A stretch of DNA of 64,000 bases from Beijerinckiaceae bacterium (lineage in GTDB: Bacteria > Pseudomonadota > Alphaproteobacteria > Rhizobiales > Beijerinckiaceae), in contig CANGBX010000008.1 in the NCBI GenBank assembly GCA_947452455.1, positions 85,796 to 149,795 on the forward strand, read 5' to 3'. Shown piece by piece: positions 8,910-21,581 of this stretch. Position numbers and translations under genes: made by a program. How positions within the stretch are numbered: the first letter of the stretch is position 1; the number at the start of each line of letters is the position of its first letter. The notes under the pieces were generated by a model, which was given only the letters and a program-made list of their open reading frames with translations, was not told the DNA's origin and searched no databases.

Positions 8910-10027
8910 TAGAAAACCCTCTCATAGCGGATGAGGCAATCTGCCCCTGCTCTGCTTTCACTTACGCGCGAAAAGCGCGTCGGATTGTCCAATTGTTGTC
9001 GAGCAACTTCAGACAAGGCAGGCAGACCAGCGCCACCGAATGGTTTTTCACCACGGATCATGACGATCTCATCGGCAAGCCCCTGCCCGATGAGTGCCGC
9101 CGCCACATGCGGGCCGCCTTCGCTGAAGACGCGCGTGATGCCGCGCACGCCCAGCGCCTGCAAAGCCTGTGTGAGATCGACATGCCCATCCGCGTCACGC
9201 GCGACCGCCTCGACCCAAACGCCCTGCTCTTCAAGCTTTGCCCGCTTGTCAGGGGAAGCCCCCACACCCGCAATGACGAGAAGCGGCTTTTCTTTTGCTG
9301 TGGCGACAAGGCGCGAGCGCGTTGGCAGACGCAAATCGCTATCAATTACGACACGCAAAGGCGCGCGCTGCTCAAGACCCGGCATACGCACAGTCAGCAA
9401 AGGATCATCACCCAAAGCCGTGCCAATGCCGATCATGATCGCATCATGCATGGCGCGCATGACCTGCACGCGGTTATTGGCAATCTGCCCTGTGATCATC
9501 AAACGCGGATCATGCGGATTGACGGAGGCTGCAAAACCGTCCGCTGTTTCCGCCAATTTCAACGTGACCATCGGGCGGCCCTGCGTCACACGCAGAATAT
9601 GGCCGAGATTGGCGCGCGTCGCATCCTTCGACAAAACACCGACACGCACATCAATGCCAGCTTTGCGCAAAATCTCGTGCCCGCGGCCAGCCACACGCGG
9701 ATCAGGGTCTTCAACAGCAGAGATAACGCGCGCAAGACCAGCATCAACAATCGCATTGGCGCAAGGGCCCGTGACGCCGTGATGACTGCAAGGCTCCAAA
9801 GTCACATAGAGTGTTGCGCCGCGCGCGGCTGCGCCTGCATCGCCGATGGCGACCGTTTCCGCATGAGGGCGACCGCCCCTTTGCGTCGCACCGCGCCCGA
9901 CAATCACCCCGTCTTTGACAATGAGACAGCCCACCGCCGGATTGGGCGCGGTTTCCCCCAAGCCCCGCCGCGCGAAGGCAATGGCAGCTGCCATATAATC
10001 TTCGTCAGAAAAAAGCGCCGCGCTCAT
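8909..10027 (-). CDS. ribD: Bifunctional riboflavin deaminase/reductase
   Basis: RibD deaminates and then reduces the pyrimidine intermediate of riboflavin synthesis. The N-terminal cytidine-deaminase-like domain (about residues 8-150) has the zinc ligands HAE (about 53) and [11 protein letters not shown] (about 78-88). The C-terminal reductase domain (from about 150) includes [12 protein letters not shown] and the NADPH-binding [14 protein letters not shown]. At 372 residues it is the usual full length. It overlaps nrdR by four bases (ATGA) and ribE by one. Confidence 0.95.
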   Translation of the reverse strand: MSAALFSDEDYMAAAIAFARRGLGETAPNPAVGCLIVKDGVIVGRGATQRGGRPHAETVAIGDAGAAARGATLYVTLEPCSHHGVTGPCANAIVDAGLARVISAVEDPDPRVAGRGHEILRKAGIDVRVGVLSKDATRANLGHILRVTQGRPMVTLKLAETADGFAASVNPHDPRLMITGQIANNRVQVMRAMHDAIMIGIGTALGDDPLLTVRMPGLEQRAPLRVVIDSDLRLPTRSRLVATAKEKPLLVIAGVGASPDKRAKLEEQGVWVEAVARDADGHVDLTQALQALGVRGITRVFSEGGPHVAAALIGQGLADEIVMIRGEKPFGGAGLPALSEVARQQLDNPTRFSRVSESRAGADCLIRYERVF

Positions 10028-10518
10028 TTTGGATCTTGCGCCGGATCGCTCGACTTATTGGGCGTGACCGGCTCGGCCAGCTCGTCAATGATGGTCGAAA
10101 AATCGCTCGCTTCGCGGAAGTTTTTATAGACGGAGGCAAAGCGCACATAGGCGATGGAGTCGAGCGCACGCAGGCCTTCCATCACCAATTCACCAATGTG
10201 ATCGCTCTGGATTTCGGAATCGCCCGAGCTTTCGAGCTGGCGCACAATGCCATTGACCATGCGCTCGACGCGCTCGGGATCCACAGGACGCTTGCGCAAA
10301 GCAATCGACAAAGATTGCATCAGTTTATCGCGGTCAAATGCCACGCGACGGCCCGACTTCTTCAACACCGTCAATTCGCGCAATTGCACGCGCTCGAATG
10401 TGGTGAAACGGCCCGCACAATCAGGGCAGACACGACGGCGGCGAATTGCGGACGAATCTTCGGTGGGACGCGAGTCCTTCACCTGTGTATCGAGACTTCC
10501 GCAATAAGGGCAGCGCAT
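10024..10518 (-). CDS. nrdR: Transcriptional repressor NrdR
   Basis: NrdR is a nucleotide-sensing repressor of ribonucleotide reductase genes. The 164-residue protein has the N-terminal zinc ribbon (CPYCG and [12 protein letters not shown]) and the ATP-cone domain starting at [14 protein letters not shown]. Its regulated nrd genes are not in this window. It lies between glyA and ribD, the conserved alphaproteobacterial position, and is coupled to ribD by overlap. Confidence 0.96.
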   Translation of the reverse strand: MRCPYCGSLDTQVKDSRPTEDSSAIRRRRVCPDCAGRFTTFERVQLRELTVLKKSGRRVAFDRDKLMQSLSIALRKRPVDPERVERMVNGIVRQLESSGDSEIQSDHIGELVMEGLRALDSIAYVRFASVYKNFREASDFSTIIDELAEPVTPNKSSDPAQDPK

Positions 10519-10532
10519 CGTGTCTCAAGCCC

Positions 10533-11834
10533 TCAAGGATAGATCGGGAAGCGGCGTGTGAGTGCCGTCACTTCGTCGCGTACTTTGGCTTCAACCGCCG
10601 CATTGCCCTCTTCGCCATTTTTGGCAAGGCCATCGAGCGTTTCAATGATCAGCGCGCCGACCTTCTGGAATTCGGCCACGCCGAAACCACGCGATGTGGC
10701 AGCCGGTGTGCCAAGGCGAATGCCCGACGTCACAAACGGCTTTTCAGGGTCAAACGGAATACCGTTTTTGTTGCAGGTAATGTGTGCGCGACCAAGCGCT
10801 GCTTCCGAAATCTTGCCGTTCAATTTCTTGGGACGCAGGTCAACCAGCATCAGATGATTGTCGGTGCCGCCCGTCACAATATCAAAACCACCCGCACGCA
10901 GCGTTTCGGCCAGCGCTTTGGCGTTGGTGACAATCTGCTGGGCATAGATTTTGAATTCCGGGCGCAAGGCCTCACCGAAAGCCACAGCCTTGGCGGCGAT
11001 GACATGCATCAAGGGGCCCCCTTGCATGCCGGGGAAGACAGCCGAATTGATCTTCTTGGCAATGGCCTCGTCATTGGTGAGCACAATGCCGCCACGCGGG
11101 CCGCGCAAGGTCTTGTGCGTCGTCGATGTCACAACATGCGCATGCGGGAATGGCGAGGGATGTGCGCCACCGGCAACAAGGCCGGAGAAATGCGCCATAT
11201 CGACAAGGAAGAAAGCGCCGATCTCATCGGCAATGGCGCGGAAGCGCGCGAAATCCCAATGACGCGCATAGGCCGAGCCGCCTGCAATGATCAGCTTGGG
11301 CTTATGCTCATGCGCGAGCTTGGCAACCGTTTCCATATCGATGCATTGCGTGTCGGGCTGCACGCCGTAGCTGACAGCCTTGAACCATTTGCCCGACATG
11401 TTGACCGCTGAGCCATGCGTCAAATGTCCGCCCGCTGCCAGATCAAGACCCATGAATGTGTCGCCCGGCTGCAAGAGCGCCAAGAAGACCGCCTGATTGG
11501 CCTGCGATCCGGAATTGGGCTGCACATTGGCAAAGCCGCAATCAAACAATTTGGTGAGGCGTTCAATCGCGAGGTTCTCAGCGATATCGACGAACTGGCA
11601 ACCACCGTAATAGCGGCGGCCCGGATAGCCTTCCGCATATTTGTTGGTCATCACCGAGCCCTGTGCTTCGAGCACGGCACGCGAGACGATATTTTCGGAC
11701 GCGATCAATTCGATCTCATCGCGCTGGCGACCGAGTTCGAGATCGATCGAGCGCGCGATTTCGGGATCAGATTGAGCAAGGCTCGCCCCGAAGAAAGAAT
11801 TGGAGAGCTTGTAAGCGGTCTCAGCCATCGGCAT
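10533..11834 (-). CDS. glyA: Serine hydroxymethyltransferase
   Basis: GlyA converts serine and tetrahydrofolate into glycine and methylene-tetrahydrofolate using pyridoxal phosphate. The 433-residue protein is full length. The PLP lysine lies in [15 protein letters not shown] (about residue 240), and the N-terminal [12 protein letters not shown] and [13 protein letters not shown] motifs are present. It is the first gene of the riboflavin/thiamine operon. Two close ATGs are possible (11834 and 11828); AGGAG lies four and ten bases upstream of them. A GC-rich hairpin (GCCGCC/GGCGGC) lies just before the ribosome-binding site, but no known riboswitch class was recognised. Confidence 0.97.
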   Translation of the reverse strand: MPMAETAYKLSNSFFGASLAQSDPEIARSIDLELGRQRDEIELIASENIVSRAVLEAQGSVMTNKYAEGYPGRRYYGGCQFVDIAENLAIERLTKLFDCGFANVQPNSGSQANQAVFLALLQPGDTFMGLDLAAGGHLTHGSAVNMSGKWFKAVSYGVQPDTQCIDMETVAKLAHEHKPKLIIAGGSAYARHWDFARFRAIADEIGAFFLVDMAHFSGLVAGGAHPSPFPHAHVVTSTTHKTLRGPRGGIVLTNDEAIAKKINSAVFPGMQGGPLMHVIAAKAVAFGEALRPEFKIYAQQIVTNAKALAETLRAGGFDIVTGGTDNHLMLVDLRPKKLNGKISEAALGRAHITCNKNGIPFDPEKPFVTSGIRLGTPAATSRGFGVAEFQKVGALIIETLDGLAKNGEEGNAAVEAKVRDEVTALTRRFPIYP

Positions 11835-12035
11835 CCGGCTCCTGATTGGCCGCCCAAGGCGGCACCAAAACCCTCCGGAATGGAACCTATGGGCGCTCCC
11901 GACAGGGGCACACGCTACATCTGGTTCCAGACCGGCCTTGAAAGATGCCCCCGCTTAGCACGGCCCGTCTGTGACCGAAAGGCGACAGAATGACCTTTAG
12001 AGGCAAAAAGAAGGGGTTGGCCACAGGGTGCGCAC

Positions 12036-12071
12036 AAAGAAAAGGCCCGCCCCCTTGTCGGGTGGCGGGCC
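12036..12071 (-). terminator. Terminator after the L,D-transpeptidase gene
   Basis: GGCCCGCC and GGCGGGCC form an eight-base GC stem. Read on the minus strand it is followed by TTTTCTTT. It lies 28 bases past the transpeptidase stop and separates that gene from glyA. Confidence 0.75.
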
Positions 12072-12098
12072 GGATCAAAAGGCTCGAGCAGTGACCCT

Positions 12099-13421
12099 TT
12101 AGCGGCGGGGCACTTCGGTCAGGGCCATAGGCTCCAAAAGCCCTCCCTCGTATGCCTCGGACGAGGAGGACGCGGAAACGGAGACCGCGCCCGCACCAAA
12201 GCCATCGCGCTGATAAATGTCGTCGCGGAACTGGATTAGACCATCATTCGACCAAGCTGTGACATAGATCCAATAGACGGGCACGGGCTGGGTGATGCGC
12301 GCATCAACGCGTTCGCCCGAACGGATCACATCATCAATGCGGTCACGGTCCCAACCGGGGGAATCTTTCAACAACCACGCCACATAGTCGCGCACATTCT
12401 GCACGCGCACACAGCCCGATGAGACGAAGCGGAAATCATCGCCGAAAATACCCTTGGCTGGCGTGTCATGCATATAGACGCCATGCGGATTCGGGATGTT
12501 GATGCGCACGAAGCCGAGCGAATTCACATCACCGCCCGGATCCTGACGGAACTTATATTGCGTGGCTTCCATCGAATTCCAATTGATGGCATTGGGCGCC
12601 ACTTCAGTTCCGGCTGAATTGTAGACGCGGATCTTGTTATCCGAGAGATAATTCGAATCCTTCTGCATTTTCGGGATCAAATCCTTGCGGATGATCGAGG
12701 CCGGCACAGTCCAGAACGGGTTGAAATTGATCTCCACCGCTTTGGCTTGCATGACAGGCGATTGGCGGTCGATCTTACCAACACCGGCCTGGTGATGGGT
12801 GACAACCTGACCACCCTCAACCGTTTCAACGGAAGCACCAGGAATGTTCATTGTCACAAAGCGCCCGCCGAGATTGCCCGAAAAGGCACGCAGGCGAACA
12901 AGATTGATTTCAAGCTGACGAGCCCGCACTTGGGCTGGAACATTGAGCGCGGCAATCGTCTGCTGGGCAACAACGCCGGTCGCAGAAATGCCATGGCGCG
13001 CCTGAAAGCGCTTCACACCCGCTTCGACATAGGAATCGAAAACCGGGCTCGTGCCAGCCGTCTCATCGAGATCGCCGGTGATCATGAGGCGCTGACGCAA
13101 AGCCACAACGGCAGCACTCTTGGTACCGACTTTCATCGTCTGGTTGGGCACATTGTTCCAACTACCACGGGAAACGATATCCTGATAGAGCGTGATGGCC
13201 TGTTCTGTGGCGGCAATGGTTTGTCCAGAGAGAATGGGGGTTGTCGTGCGCGGCACGGTGAGGCGCGGATCGGCCTCATATTTCTGGACCCATTCGGCCT
13301 GCTCGCCAAAAAGGCTGCCATCGGCAGGCGCGGCGAAAGCCGGTGTGCCCAGAGCCACAAGGCCAAGGCCCAATCCACGGGCGAAGGCCCTGCGGGAAAT
13401 GGAATGGTCGAACTTACTCAC
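12099..13421 (-). CDS. ldtP: L,D-transpeptidase (LdtP-like)
   Basis: This exported enzyme makes 3-3 cross-links in peptidoglycan or attaches proteins to it. The 440-residue protein has a twin-arginine-like signal (SRRAFARGLGLGL...AFA), a peptidoglycan-binding-like segment (about 110-165, RFQARHGISATGVV) and the YkuD catalytic domain. The active-site Cys lies in the SSGCVRVQN motif at about residue 333. I choose GTG 13421, which has GGAG six bases upstream; the track start is a TTG. The next gene upstream is a MarR regulator of LdtR type. In Liberibacter the adjacent pair ldtR/ldtP is characterised, and regulation here is inferred from that. Confidence 0.85.
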   Translation of the reverse strand: MSKFDHSISRRAFARGLGLGLVALGTPAFAAPADGSLFGEQAEWVQKYEADPRLTVPRTTTPILSGQTIAATEQAITLYQDIVSRGSWNNVPNQTMKVGTKSAAVVALRQRLMITGDLDETAGTSPVFDSYVEAGVKRFQARHGISATGVVAQQTIAALNVPAQVRARQLEINLVRLRAFSGNLGGRFVTMNIPGASVETVEGGQVVTHHQAGVGKIDRQSPVMQAKAVEINFNPFWTVPASIIRKDLIPKMQKDSNYLSDNKIRVYNSAGTEVAPNAINWNSMEATQYKFRQDPGGDVNSLGFVRINIPNPHGVYMHDTPAKGIFGDDFRFVSSGCVRVQNVRDYVAWLLKDSPGWDRDRIDDVIRSGERVDARITQPVPVYWIYVTAWSNDGLIQFRDDIYQRDGFGAGAVSVSASSSSEAYEGGLLEPMALTEVPRR

Positions 13422-13669
13422 CGATCGCTCCAATGCGTTCCAAACCTGGCTCGTCCCAACCGGGGCGGGCTTTGTCAGCCCAGCAACCCGCAGAAAACCC
13501 TCAACAGGCTCTCAGGAACCCGTCAGCGCTAACATGGACAAGGTTAAAAAAGAAGGAACAGCAAGGCCGAAGTAAGGCAGGCTTGGCCCCATTCGATAGA
13601 GGCCTGAGCATAAAGGCAAAAGAGCACCTCAAACAGATGCCCCTCCGGGTCGTTTGGGGCCGCCCGCGC

Positions 13670-14182
13670 CTAAAGTCGGTAGCGGATCTGGTCGGTCCAG
13701 AATCGCTCCAGACGCGCCAGCGCCAAATTCATCCGCGAAAACTCGTCCCCCGTGATGCCGCCGATCTGCTCCACGGTGAGCATATGCTTGGCATAAACAT
13801 CCGCCACGATTTGATGCACGACACGCCCGCGCTCGGTCAGGCTGATGCGCACCGAGCGGCGATCCATGCGTGAGCGCGCATGATGAAGGAAACCCATATC
13901 GACCAGTTTCTTCACATTATAGGAGACGTTGGAGCCCAGATAATAACCTTTGGTGCGCAATTCGCTCGCAGTCAGTTCCTTGTCGCCGATATTGTAGAGC
14001 AGCAAAGCTTGCACTGCATTGATGTCAACACGTTTGCGTCGATCGAATTCATCCTTGATCACATCCAGCAAACGCCGGTGCAAACGTTCCACCAAGGTCA
14101 AAGATTCCAAATAGGCCGGACGCAGATTTTCAAATACGTCGGTCTGAGCGCCAAACGCTTCACTCTTGATGACAAGTTCCAT
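13670..14182 (-). CDS. ldtR: MarR-family regulator LdtR
   Basis: The 170-residue winged-helix protein matches the LdtR group of MarR regulators (DINAVQALLLYNIGDKELTASELR, then the recognition region GSNVSYNVKKLVDMGFL and the wing RMDRRSVRISLTERG). LdtR in Rhizobiales controls L,D-transpeptidase expression and stress tolerance, and the target-type gene lies directly downstream after 248 bases. I start at ATG 14182, where GAGG lies seven bases upstream; the track start is a TTG five codons earlier. No operator could be defined by eye in the gap. Confidence 0.85.
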   Translation of the reverse strand: MELVIKSEAFGAQTDVFENLRPAYLESLTLVERLHRRLLDVIKDEFDRRKRVDINAVQALLLYNIGDKELTASELRTKGYYLGSNVSYNVKKLVDMGFLHHARSRMDRRSVRISLTERGRVVHQIVADVYAKHMLTVEQIGGITGDEFSRMNLALARLERFWTDQIRYRL

Positions 14183-14350
14183 CACTATGCCTCGCAATCA
14201 AATAAATCATATGCGAAACAGAATACGGGGTGCGCATGAAAGCGCCTCTAATAAACGAGATGAATCTGATGTTTAAGCATTGCGTGAATCGAAAGTGAAT
14301 CTCACAACGCATTAAGCTTGAGGAATGGTTGACTGACGCAACGGCAAGCT

Positions 14351-15974
<1,624 letters not shown>

Positions 15975-16036
15975 GCTGCCTGCCATTGCGGTCGGCCAAG
16001 CTTGACCTATAATCACCTCTGACCCCGGAGGATGAA

Positions 16037-16918
16037 ATGGTGTGGCGTTTCCTATTCGCCATTCTTGCGAGTTTGAGCCTGAGCGTACCGGCCTTGGCCA
16101 AAGGCCCGCTGCGGACGGTTTCGGTCGGCAATTGGTCGGGCGGCTCTTTCACCAATGATCGTACCGGTGATTTTTCTCATTGCGCGGCGTCCGCCACCTA
16201 TCGCCACGGCACCAATCTGCATGTTGCCGTGAACAATGATTATTCCTGGACCTTGGGCTTTTCCAATACCGGCTGGAACATGCCTGACGGCAATGATGTC
16301 ACCATCAATCTCTGGTTCGATGGCTCAGGACCCATTGCTGTCAAAGGAAAAGTGAATGGCAAGTCGTTGATCGTCGTGCCGATGCCCGACAATTCGGCTT
16401 TGATCCGCGCCTTCCGCGAAGCGAGCCAGATGCAAAGCGTGATTGGTGGCGTGCGGGTAAATTTTGCGCTCACCACAACGTCGCGCCTCATTCCGGAACT
16501 CGCCAATTGCGTACGCTGGTACAAAGAGCCCGTCGAGGCGCGCAGGGACGCAACCCCGCCGCCAGCCAAAAATGATGAAGTCGACAAAGAACGCACGCGC
16601 CTCATCAATGAAGCAGCCGAAGACCATCAGGCCTGCATGCGCAAGGTGATGCGCGACATCGTGCCCTATTCATCTGAAAATGCCGATACGCTGGCGCAAG
16701 TCATCATCACGCGCTGCCAGACGGAAGAGAAGAAATTCGTCAGCCTTGGCGTGGCGCTCTATGGCGCCTCGAAAGCCGATGTAGAGCGCATTGTCACGAC
16801 CCGCGTCGAACAGCAAAAGCGGGAAATGGTAGCCGATATCGTCACCTTCCGCGCCGAGCTGAACAAAGCGCTTATGTCGCAGCCAAAGCCTGACAATAAG
16901 GGCGAAAGCGGGATTTGA
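16037..16918 (+). CDS. Secreted protein of unknown function
   Basis: The 293-residue protein begins with a clear Sec signal peptide (MVWRFLFAILASLSLSVPALA, cleavage likely after residue 21). The mature N-terminal half is beta-rich (VGNWSGGSFTNDRTGDFSHCAASATY, IAVKGKVNGKSLIVVPMPD). The C-terminal third is helical and charged, with CMRKVMRDIVPYSSENADTLAQVIITRC, and may form a coiled coil. I do not recognise the family. GGAGG lies five bases before the ATG. It follows hemB on the same strand with a 62-base gap and precedes the RDD gene. Confidence 0.75.
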   Translation: MVWRFLFAILASLSLSVPALAKGPLRTVSVGNWSGGSFTNDRTGDFSHCAASATYRHGTNLHVAVNNDYSWTLGFSNTGWNMPDGNDVTINLWFDGSGPIAVKGKVNGKSLIVVPMPDNSALIRAFREASQMQSVIGGVRVNFALTTTSRLIPELANCVRWYKEPVEARRDATPPPAKNDEVDKERTRLINEAAEDHQACMRKVMRDIVPYSSENADTLAQVIITRCQTEEKKFVSLGVALYGASKADVERIVTTRVEQQKREMVADIVTFRAELNKALMSQPKPDNKGESGI

Positions 16919-16991
16919 TCCGGCGCCGGGTTGCAGGTGGGCGCGCAGCACCCCACATTGGCGAAGACCTGACGGTTAAGGAGCGCAAAGA

Positions 16992-17465
16992 GTGACTGAA
17001 CGCGGACCCGAGACGGAAATACTCTGGCCAGCCCGCCTGCCCTATGCGGCACTGGCTGGCGTGCGCTCGCGGCGCACCGTCGCCTTGCTCTTTGATCTCC
17101 TGCTGATCTCGTTGATCTTCTGGGGCCTGTTCGTGGTCTTCGTTATTCTGGGCGTCGTGACCTTTGGCCTGTCGTGGTTCCTGATCCCGGCGCTCTATCC
17201 GGCCATTGCCATTATCTATAATGGTTTGAGCGTCTCTGGCCCACGCATGGCGACCCCCGGCATGGGGCTGATGGATCTGGAGATGCGCAGCCAAGACGGG
17301 CGGCCCGCGACCTTTCTGCAAGCTGCCGCCCATGTGATCCTGTTTTATCTCTCCTGGGGCGTAACCCTGCTGGCGCCGATCAATCTGCTCACCTCGCTCC
17401 TCAATAATGATAAGCGCTGCCTGCATGACATTGTGGCGGGCGTTGTCGTGACACGCCGCGCCTGA
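16992..17465 (+). CDS. RDD-family membrane protein
   Basis: The 157-residue protein has three hydrophobic segments and the RDD-domain hallmarks: a first helix after RSRRTVALLFDLLLISLIFW, the conserved TPGMGLMDLEMRSQDG loop, and the C-terminal DKRCLHDIVAGVVV. RDD proteins sit in the inner membrane and some are linked to ion transport, but no specific role is known here. The start is GTG at 16992 with AAGGAG upstream. This hemB-RDD-bpt neighbourhood is common in Rhizobiales. Confidence 0.85.
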   Translation: MTERGPETEILWPARLPYAALAGVRSRRTVALLFDLLLISLIFWGLFVVFVILGVVTFGLSWFLIPALYPAIAIIYNGLSVSGPRMATPGMGLMDLEMRSQDGRPATFLQAAAHVILFYLSWGVTLLAPINLLTSLLNNDKRCLHDIVAGVVVTRRA

Positions 17466-17508
17466 TGGGCCAATATGAGGCGACTCGTCCGGGACCTGAG
17501 GGGAATGA

Positions 17509-18255
17509 GTGAGCCGAGAGCCGCGTGATGCTCCGCAATTCTATCTGACTTCGCCCGCGCCCTGCCCCTATCTGCCAGGCCGCGATGAGCGGAAGGTTTT
17601 TACCCATCTCGTTGGCAAACGCGCCACCGCGCTCAATGACACGCTGACGCAATCTGGCTTTCGTCGCTCACAGACCATTGCCTATCGCCCCGCTTGCGAA
17701 GACTGCCGCGCTTGCGTCTCCGTGCGCGTGAAAGTGGATGATTTCCAACCCAGCCGGAACATGCGCCGCATTCTGGATGTGAATGCCGATCTGATCGGCC
17801 ATGCCACACAGCCCGAACCGAGCTCTGAACAATATTCGCTGTTTCGTGCCTATCTCGACACACGCCATTCCGATGGCGGCATGGCCGATATGAGTGTGCT
17901 CGACTATTCGATGATGATCGAGGACAGCCATGTCGAGACACGCGTCGTCGAATATCGCACGCGTGGCATTGATAGTTTTATCACTGGTCGCGGTGAGGGA
18001 CCGCTGATGGCGGTCTGCCTGACGGATGTTCTCTCGGACGGCCTGTCGATGGTTTATTCTTACTACGACATTGCACAGACTGACCGTTCACTCGGCACAT
18101 TCATGATTTTGGAACATATCGAACGCGCGCGCCGCATGGGCTTGCCCCATGTCTATCTCGGCTATTGGGTCGAGGGCTCACGCAAAATGGCCTATAAGGC
18201 GCGCTTCCTGCCGCAAGAACGGCTTGGCATGCAGGGGTGGGAACGCGTCGAGTAA
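17509..18255 (+). CDS. bpt: Aspartate/glutamate leucyltransferase
   Basis: Bpt transfers Leu (arginyltransferase-type enzymes transfer Arg) from tRNA to the N-terminus of proteins beginning with Asp or Glu, marking them for ClpAP degradation. The 248-residue protein has the family N-terminal cysteine region (CPYLPGR and [18 protein letters not shown]) and the C-terminal acyltransferase part with [20 protein letters not shown]. The start is GTG 17509. It converges on parC, leaving only 17 bases between the stops. Confidence 0.92.
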   Translation: MSREPRDAPQFYLTSPAPCPYLPGRDERKVFTHLVGKRATALNDTLTQSGFRRSQTIAYRPACEDCRACVSVRVKVDDFQPSRNMRRILDVNADLIGHATQPEPSSEQYSLFRAYLDTRHSDGGMADMSVLDYSMMIEDSHVETRVVEYRTRGIDSFITGRGEGPLMAVCLTDVLSDGLSMVYSYYDIAQTDRSLGTFMILEHIERARRMGLPHVYLGYWVEGSRKMAYKARFLPQERLGMQGWERVE

Positions 18256-18272
18256 GACACGCCCCTCTTGCA

Positions 18273-20519
18273 TCAACTGAAACGATTGTTCTTCGGGAAT
18301 CCCTTGGGCGGCAGGCGGCCGGCTTCAGCGCGATTGCCGATCCAGTCTTTCAGCTCTGCTCTGGGCAGAGTGAAATTGCGCCCCGCAGAATCAGTCCAGG
18401 TCAGGCCGTCTTTCATTTTGAAGACGCGCGCATCGACAATGCCGCCATCCTTGTATCGCTGCAAACGCACGCCCTTGCCGCGCGCCATATCCGGCACATC
18501 CGCAGCTTTGAAGATGAGCATTTTGCGGTTCTGCCCGATAGCCGCAATATAATCGCCATCGCCCTCGACCAGCACTTGTGCTTTGGACGGCGCATCGACC
18601 GACAAAACGCCACGACCCTTGCGTGTCGAGGACAACATTTCATCCTGATTGACGAAGAAACCGCGCCCGTCAGAGCCCGCAATCAACATACGCTGGCCTG
18701 CCGTGTAAGGCATGACGCAGACAATATCTTCGCCCTCTTCAATATCGGCATAGAGACGCACAGGCTCGCCAAAACCGCGCCCGCCCGGCAGCTTGCCGAC
18801 ATCGAGCGTGAAGACTTTGCCATTGGTCGCCAGCACCAAAACCTTGGATGTGGTTTCCGAGAAGAAAGCGGTCTTGAGCGTATCGTCGCCCTTGAATTGG
18901 AGCGACGACAAATCGGCCACATGGCCTTTGAGCGTACGGATCCAGCCCTTGTCGGAATAGACGACCGTGACGGGCTCGCGCTCGATCATCGCCTCTTCGA
19001 GTTCAAGCGCAGCACCTTCCGGCGGCGTCTCGAATTGTGTTCGACGGCGGCCCATTTTCGGATCGCCATTGAGCTTTTTCTTCGCCTCACGGATTTGCCA
19101 CGTAATGGTCTTCCATTGCTGGGGCTCGTCGGCAAGCAAGCCTTCGATCTCGGCCTTTTCCTTTTTCAGCTCGTCATGCTCAGTGCGCAGTTGCATTTCT
19201 TCCAGTCGGCGCAAAGAGCGCAGACGTGTGTCGAGAATATAATTGGCCTGCACATCGGAGAGTTTGAAGCGGGCTTTCAGCGCTTCTTTCGGCTCATCTT
19301 CTTCGCGGATGATGCGGATCACTTCATCCAGATGCAGGAAGACCAGCAGCATGCCCGCCAGCACTTCGAGGCGATGCTCGATTTCTGACAGACGATAGCG
19401 CGAGCGGCGCAAGAGAACCTCGCGACGATGATCGAGCCATTGGCGAAGCGCTTCGGCGAGCGAGACAACGCGCGGCACAACGCCATCCACCAGCACATTC
19501 ATATTCATCGGAAAGCGCGATTCCAGCTCGGTATTGCGGAACAGACTTTCCATCATGATCACGGGATCAACCGTGCGCGCCTTGGGCTCAAAAACAATGC
19601 GGACATCTTCGGCTGATTCATCGCGGATATCGCCCAGAAGCGGCAGCTTCTTGTCATTCAGAAGTTCGGCGATCTTTTCGATCAGACGCGACTTCTGCAC
19701 GCCATAGGGAATTTCCGTGACGACCGTCACCCAGACGCCGCGAGCGCCTTCTTCCTTTTCCCATTTCGCGCGCACACGGAACGAGCCGCGGCCTGTGCGA
19801 TAGGTCTCGGCAATGATCGCCGCCTGATCAACAATAATGCCGCCCGTTGGAAAATCGGGGCCCGGCACAAAGGTCAGCAATTGATCGGTCGAGGCTTTGG
19901 GATGAGCGACCAGATAAAGCGCGGCATCACAAAGTTCGCCAAGATTATGTGGCGGGATGGAGGTTGCCATGCCCACCGCAATGCCCTGCGCGCCATTGGC
20001 CAGCAGATTGGGGAAAGCAGCGGGAAGAACGATCGGCTCTTTCTGATCGCCCGAATAATTTTCACGAAAATCGATGGCATCTTCATTGATGCCTTCGAGC
20101 AGCATGCGCGCGGCATCGGTCATGCGCGCTTCGGTGTAGCGATAGGCGGCCGCACTATCGCCATCGATATTGCCGAAATTGCCCTGCCCCTCGATCATCG
20201 GATAGCGCGAGGAGAAATCCTGCGCGAGGCGCACCAGCGCATCATAAATCGCCTGGTCACCATGGGGATGGAACGAACCCATCACATCGCCGACGATCTT
20301 CGCGCATTTTTTGAAGGCCGTGCCCGGATCCAATTTCAGAATATGCATGCCGTAGAGAATGCGGCGATGCACGGGCTTCAAGCCGTCACGCGCATCCGGC
20401 AGAGCACGCCCCATAATGGTCGACAAAGCATAGGCGAGGTAACGCTCTTCGAGCGCCTCGCGCAGATTGATCGGATCGGGAGCGGCCGGCGGGGCCGGAG
20501 GAGTGTGAGCTTTAGCCAT
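18273..20519 (-). CDS. parC: DNA topoisomerase IV subunit A
   Basis: ParC is the DNA-cleaving subunit of topoisomerase IV, which unlinks daughter chromosomes. The 748-residue protein has the winged-helix catalytic region with the active Tyr in YRYTEARMT (about residue 127), preceded by [22 protein letters not shown], the quinolone-determining region. The C-terminal beta-pinwheel ([21 protein letters not shown] and later repeats) is of ParC rather than GyrA form. It is the last gene of the recO-parC side of this cluster. Confidence 0.95.
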   Translation of the reverse strand: MAKAHTPPAPPAAPDPINLREALEERYLAYALSTIMGRALPDARDGLKPVHRRILYGMHILKLDPGTAFKKCAKIVGDVMGSFHPHGDQAIYDALVRLAQDFSSRYPMIEGQGNFGNIDGDSAAAYRYTEARMTDAARMLLEGINEDAIDFRENYSGDQKEPIVLPAAFPNLLANGAQGIAVGMATSIPPHNLGELCDAALYLVAHPKASTDQLLTFVPGPDFPTGGIIVDQAAIIAETYRTGRGSFRVRAKWEKEEGARGVWVTVVTEIPYGVQKSRLIEKIAELLNDKKLPLLGDIRDESAEDVRIVFEPKARTVDPVIMMESLFRNTELESRFPMNMNVLVDGVVPRVVSLAEALRQWLDHRREVLLRRSRYRLSEIEHRLEVLAGMLLVFLHLDEVIRIIREEDEPKEALKARFKLSDVQANYILDTRLRSLRRLEEMQLRTEHDELKKEKAEIEGLLADEPQQWKTITWQIREAKKKLNGDPKMGRRRTQFETPPEGAALELEEAMIEREPVTVVYSDKGWIRTLKGHVADLSSLQFKGDDTLKTAFFSETTSKVLVLATNGKVFTLDVGKLPGGRGFGEPVRLYADIEEGEDIVCVMPYTAGQRMLIAGSDGRGFFVNQDEMLSSTRKGRGVLSVDAPSKAQVLVEGDGDYIAAIGQNRKMLIFKAADVPDMARGKGVRLQRYKDGGIVDARVFKMKDGLTWTDSAGRNFTLPRAELKDWIGNRAEAGRLPPKGFPKNNRFS

Positions 20520-20601
20520 GGGTCAGGGGGTTAGCCGATGCGGAGAGCGCTCGCAAGTTCCCTTTTTGTTTCCTTTTCGCCCGCCCCCAGAAAAGCCCCG
20601 C

Positions 20602-21318
20602 CTAGAGGCAGGCAATAAAGGCGGCGCGGGCGTCAGGCATGGACAGACCACGCGGCCCGAAAATATCGCGCTCCAAAAAATAACCTGTCATGCGGAAAGC
20701 CTCGCAAACGGCATCCCGCGCGACTTCCATCGTCACCAGCTCTTGCGTCAAAAAGTCGGGCAAAGGCAAAAGCCGCTCCGCATAAGGTGCGCCCGCCCCG
20801 CGCGAAACCGCACGCCCGGATTTGGGTGACACGTAAATCAACTCTTCACGCGTGCCCGTGGCTGCACATTCGGAGAGATCAAGCCCGAAGCCCAGCGCCA
20901 CCAGCAAAGCCAATTCAAAGCGCACGATCAGGGCGGGCACTGTGTCGCGCGCCTGCACATGCTCCATAATGAGCGAGGCCATTTCATAGAGATTTTCATG
21001 CGGTTCGCGTTCGGGCAAAAGCCGCAACAGCGCGCTGATGTGGCCAACGCCGTGCAAAGCGACTGAAGAGGCCATGAGCTCGGCGGTGCGTAAACGCGAA
21101 GGCTCGATCACATATTGGCCAAGATGCTCTTCAATGCGCGCGCGCCAATGGGCTTCAACATGATTTCCCGCTTGCAACACAGGCTGCATGGAGCGCGAGC
21201 GACCCGAGCGCACAAGGCCCATATGGCGCCCATGCGCACGCGTCATCAATTCGGCAATGACGCTGCTCTCGCCGTGCCGACGCACACCAATGACCAGTCC
21301 TTCGTCATGCCAATCCAT
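20602..21318 (-). CDS. recO: DNA repair protein RecO
   Basis: RecO helps load RecA on gaps together with RecF and RecR. The 238-residue protein begins with the OB-fold signature DEGLVIGVRRHGESSVIAELMTRAHGRH and continues with the helical domain (LYEMASLIMEHVQARDTVPALIVRFELALL). The four-Cys zinc site of some RecO proteins is not complete here: only CAATG is seen in that region. It follows the DUF1737 gene by 12 bases and era in the usual era-recO order. Confidence 0.94.
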   Translation of the reverse strand: MDWHDEGLVIGVRRHGESSVIAELMTRAHGRHMGLVRSGRSRSMQPVLQAGNHVEAHWRARIEEHLGQYVIEPSRLRTAELMASSVALHGVGHISALLRLLPEREPHENLYEMASLIMEHVQARDTVPALIVRFELALLVALGFGLDLSECAATGTREELIYVSPKSGRAVSRGAGAPYAERLLPLPDFLTQELVTMEVARDAVCEAFRMTGYFLERDIFGPRGLSMPDARAAFIACL

Positions 21319-21330
21319 GCGTGCCGCGTT

Positions 21331-21570
21331 TCAAAGCTCGCCGAGCTTCACGTCGGGGGTATATTCGACACCCTCGACATCTTTGGTGATCGCCTGTCCG
21401 CAAATCACGCGGCCCTGCACCGGATCAAAGGTAAGGGTTGGCGGGCCATAGAGCGACCAGCCATTGTTGATGGCCTGCGTCACACGATGACAAAAAGACG
21501 CATCATCGGGGCCGGTGAGATAGCGATAGGCAGTAAAACGATTACGCAAATTCAGAGGCGAGGTCGCCAT
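21331..21570 (-). CDS. DUF1737 domain protein
   Basis: This 79-residue protein matches the small DUF1737 family by its central pattern YRYLTGPDDASFCHRVTQAINNGWSLYGPPTLTFD, which occurs alone or in tandem in alphaproteobacteria. The function is unknown. I start at ATG 21570, with GGAG six bases upstream, although an ATG four codons earlier overlaps the era stop. It sits between era and recO in the same operon, so it is likely co-expressed with the DNA repair and ribosome assembly genes. Confidence 0.8.
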   Translation of the reverse strand: MATSPLNLRNRFTAYRYLTGPDDASFCHRVTQAINNGWSLYGPPTLTFDPVQGRVICGQAITKDVEGVEYTPDVKLGEL

Positions 21571-21581
21571 GCTTTGCTCCA

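Noticed and set aside
11835-12035. Riboswitch upstream of glyA
   Set aside because: Only a short GC hairpin near the ribosome-binding site is visible; no glycine, SAM or folate riboswitch pattern is recognisable.
18237-19388. 383-residue plus-strand ORF
   Set aside because: Antisense of parC; it also overlaps bpt and has no recognisable domain.
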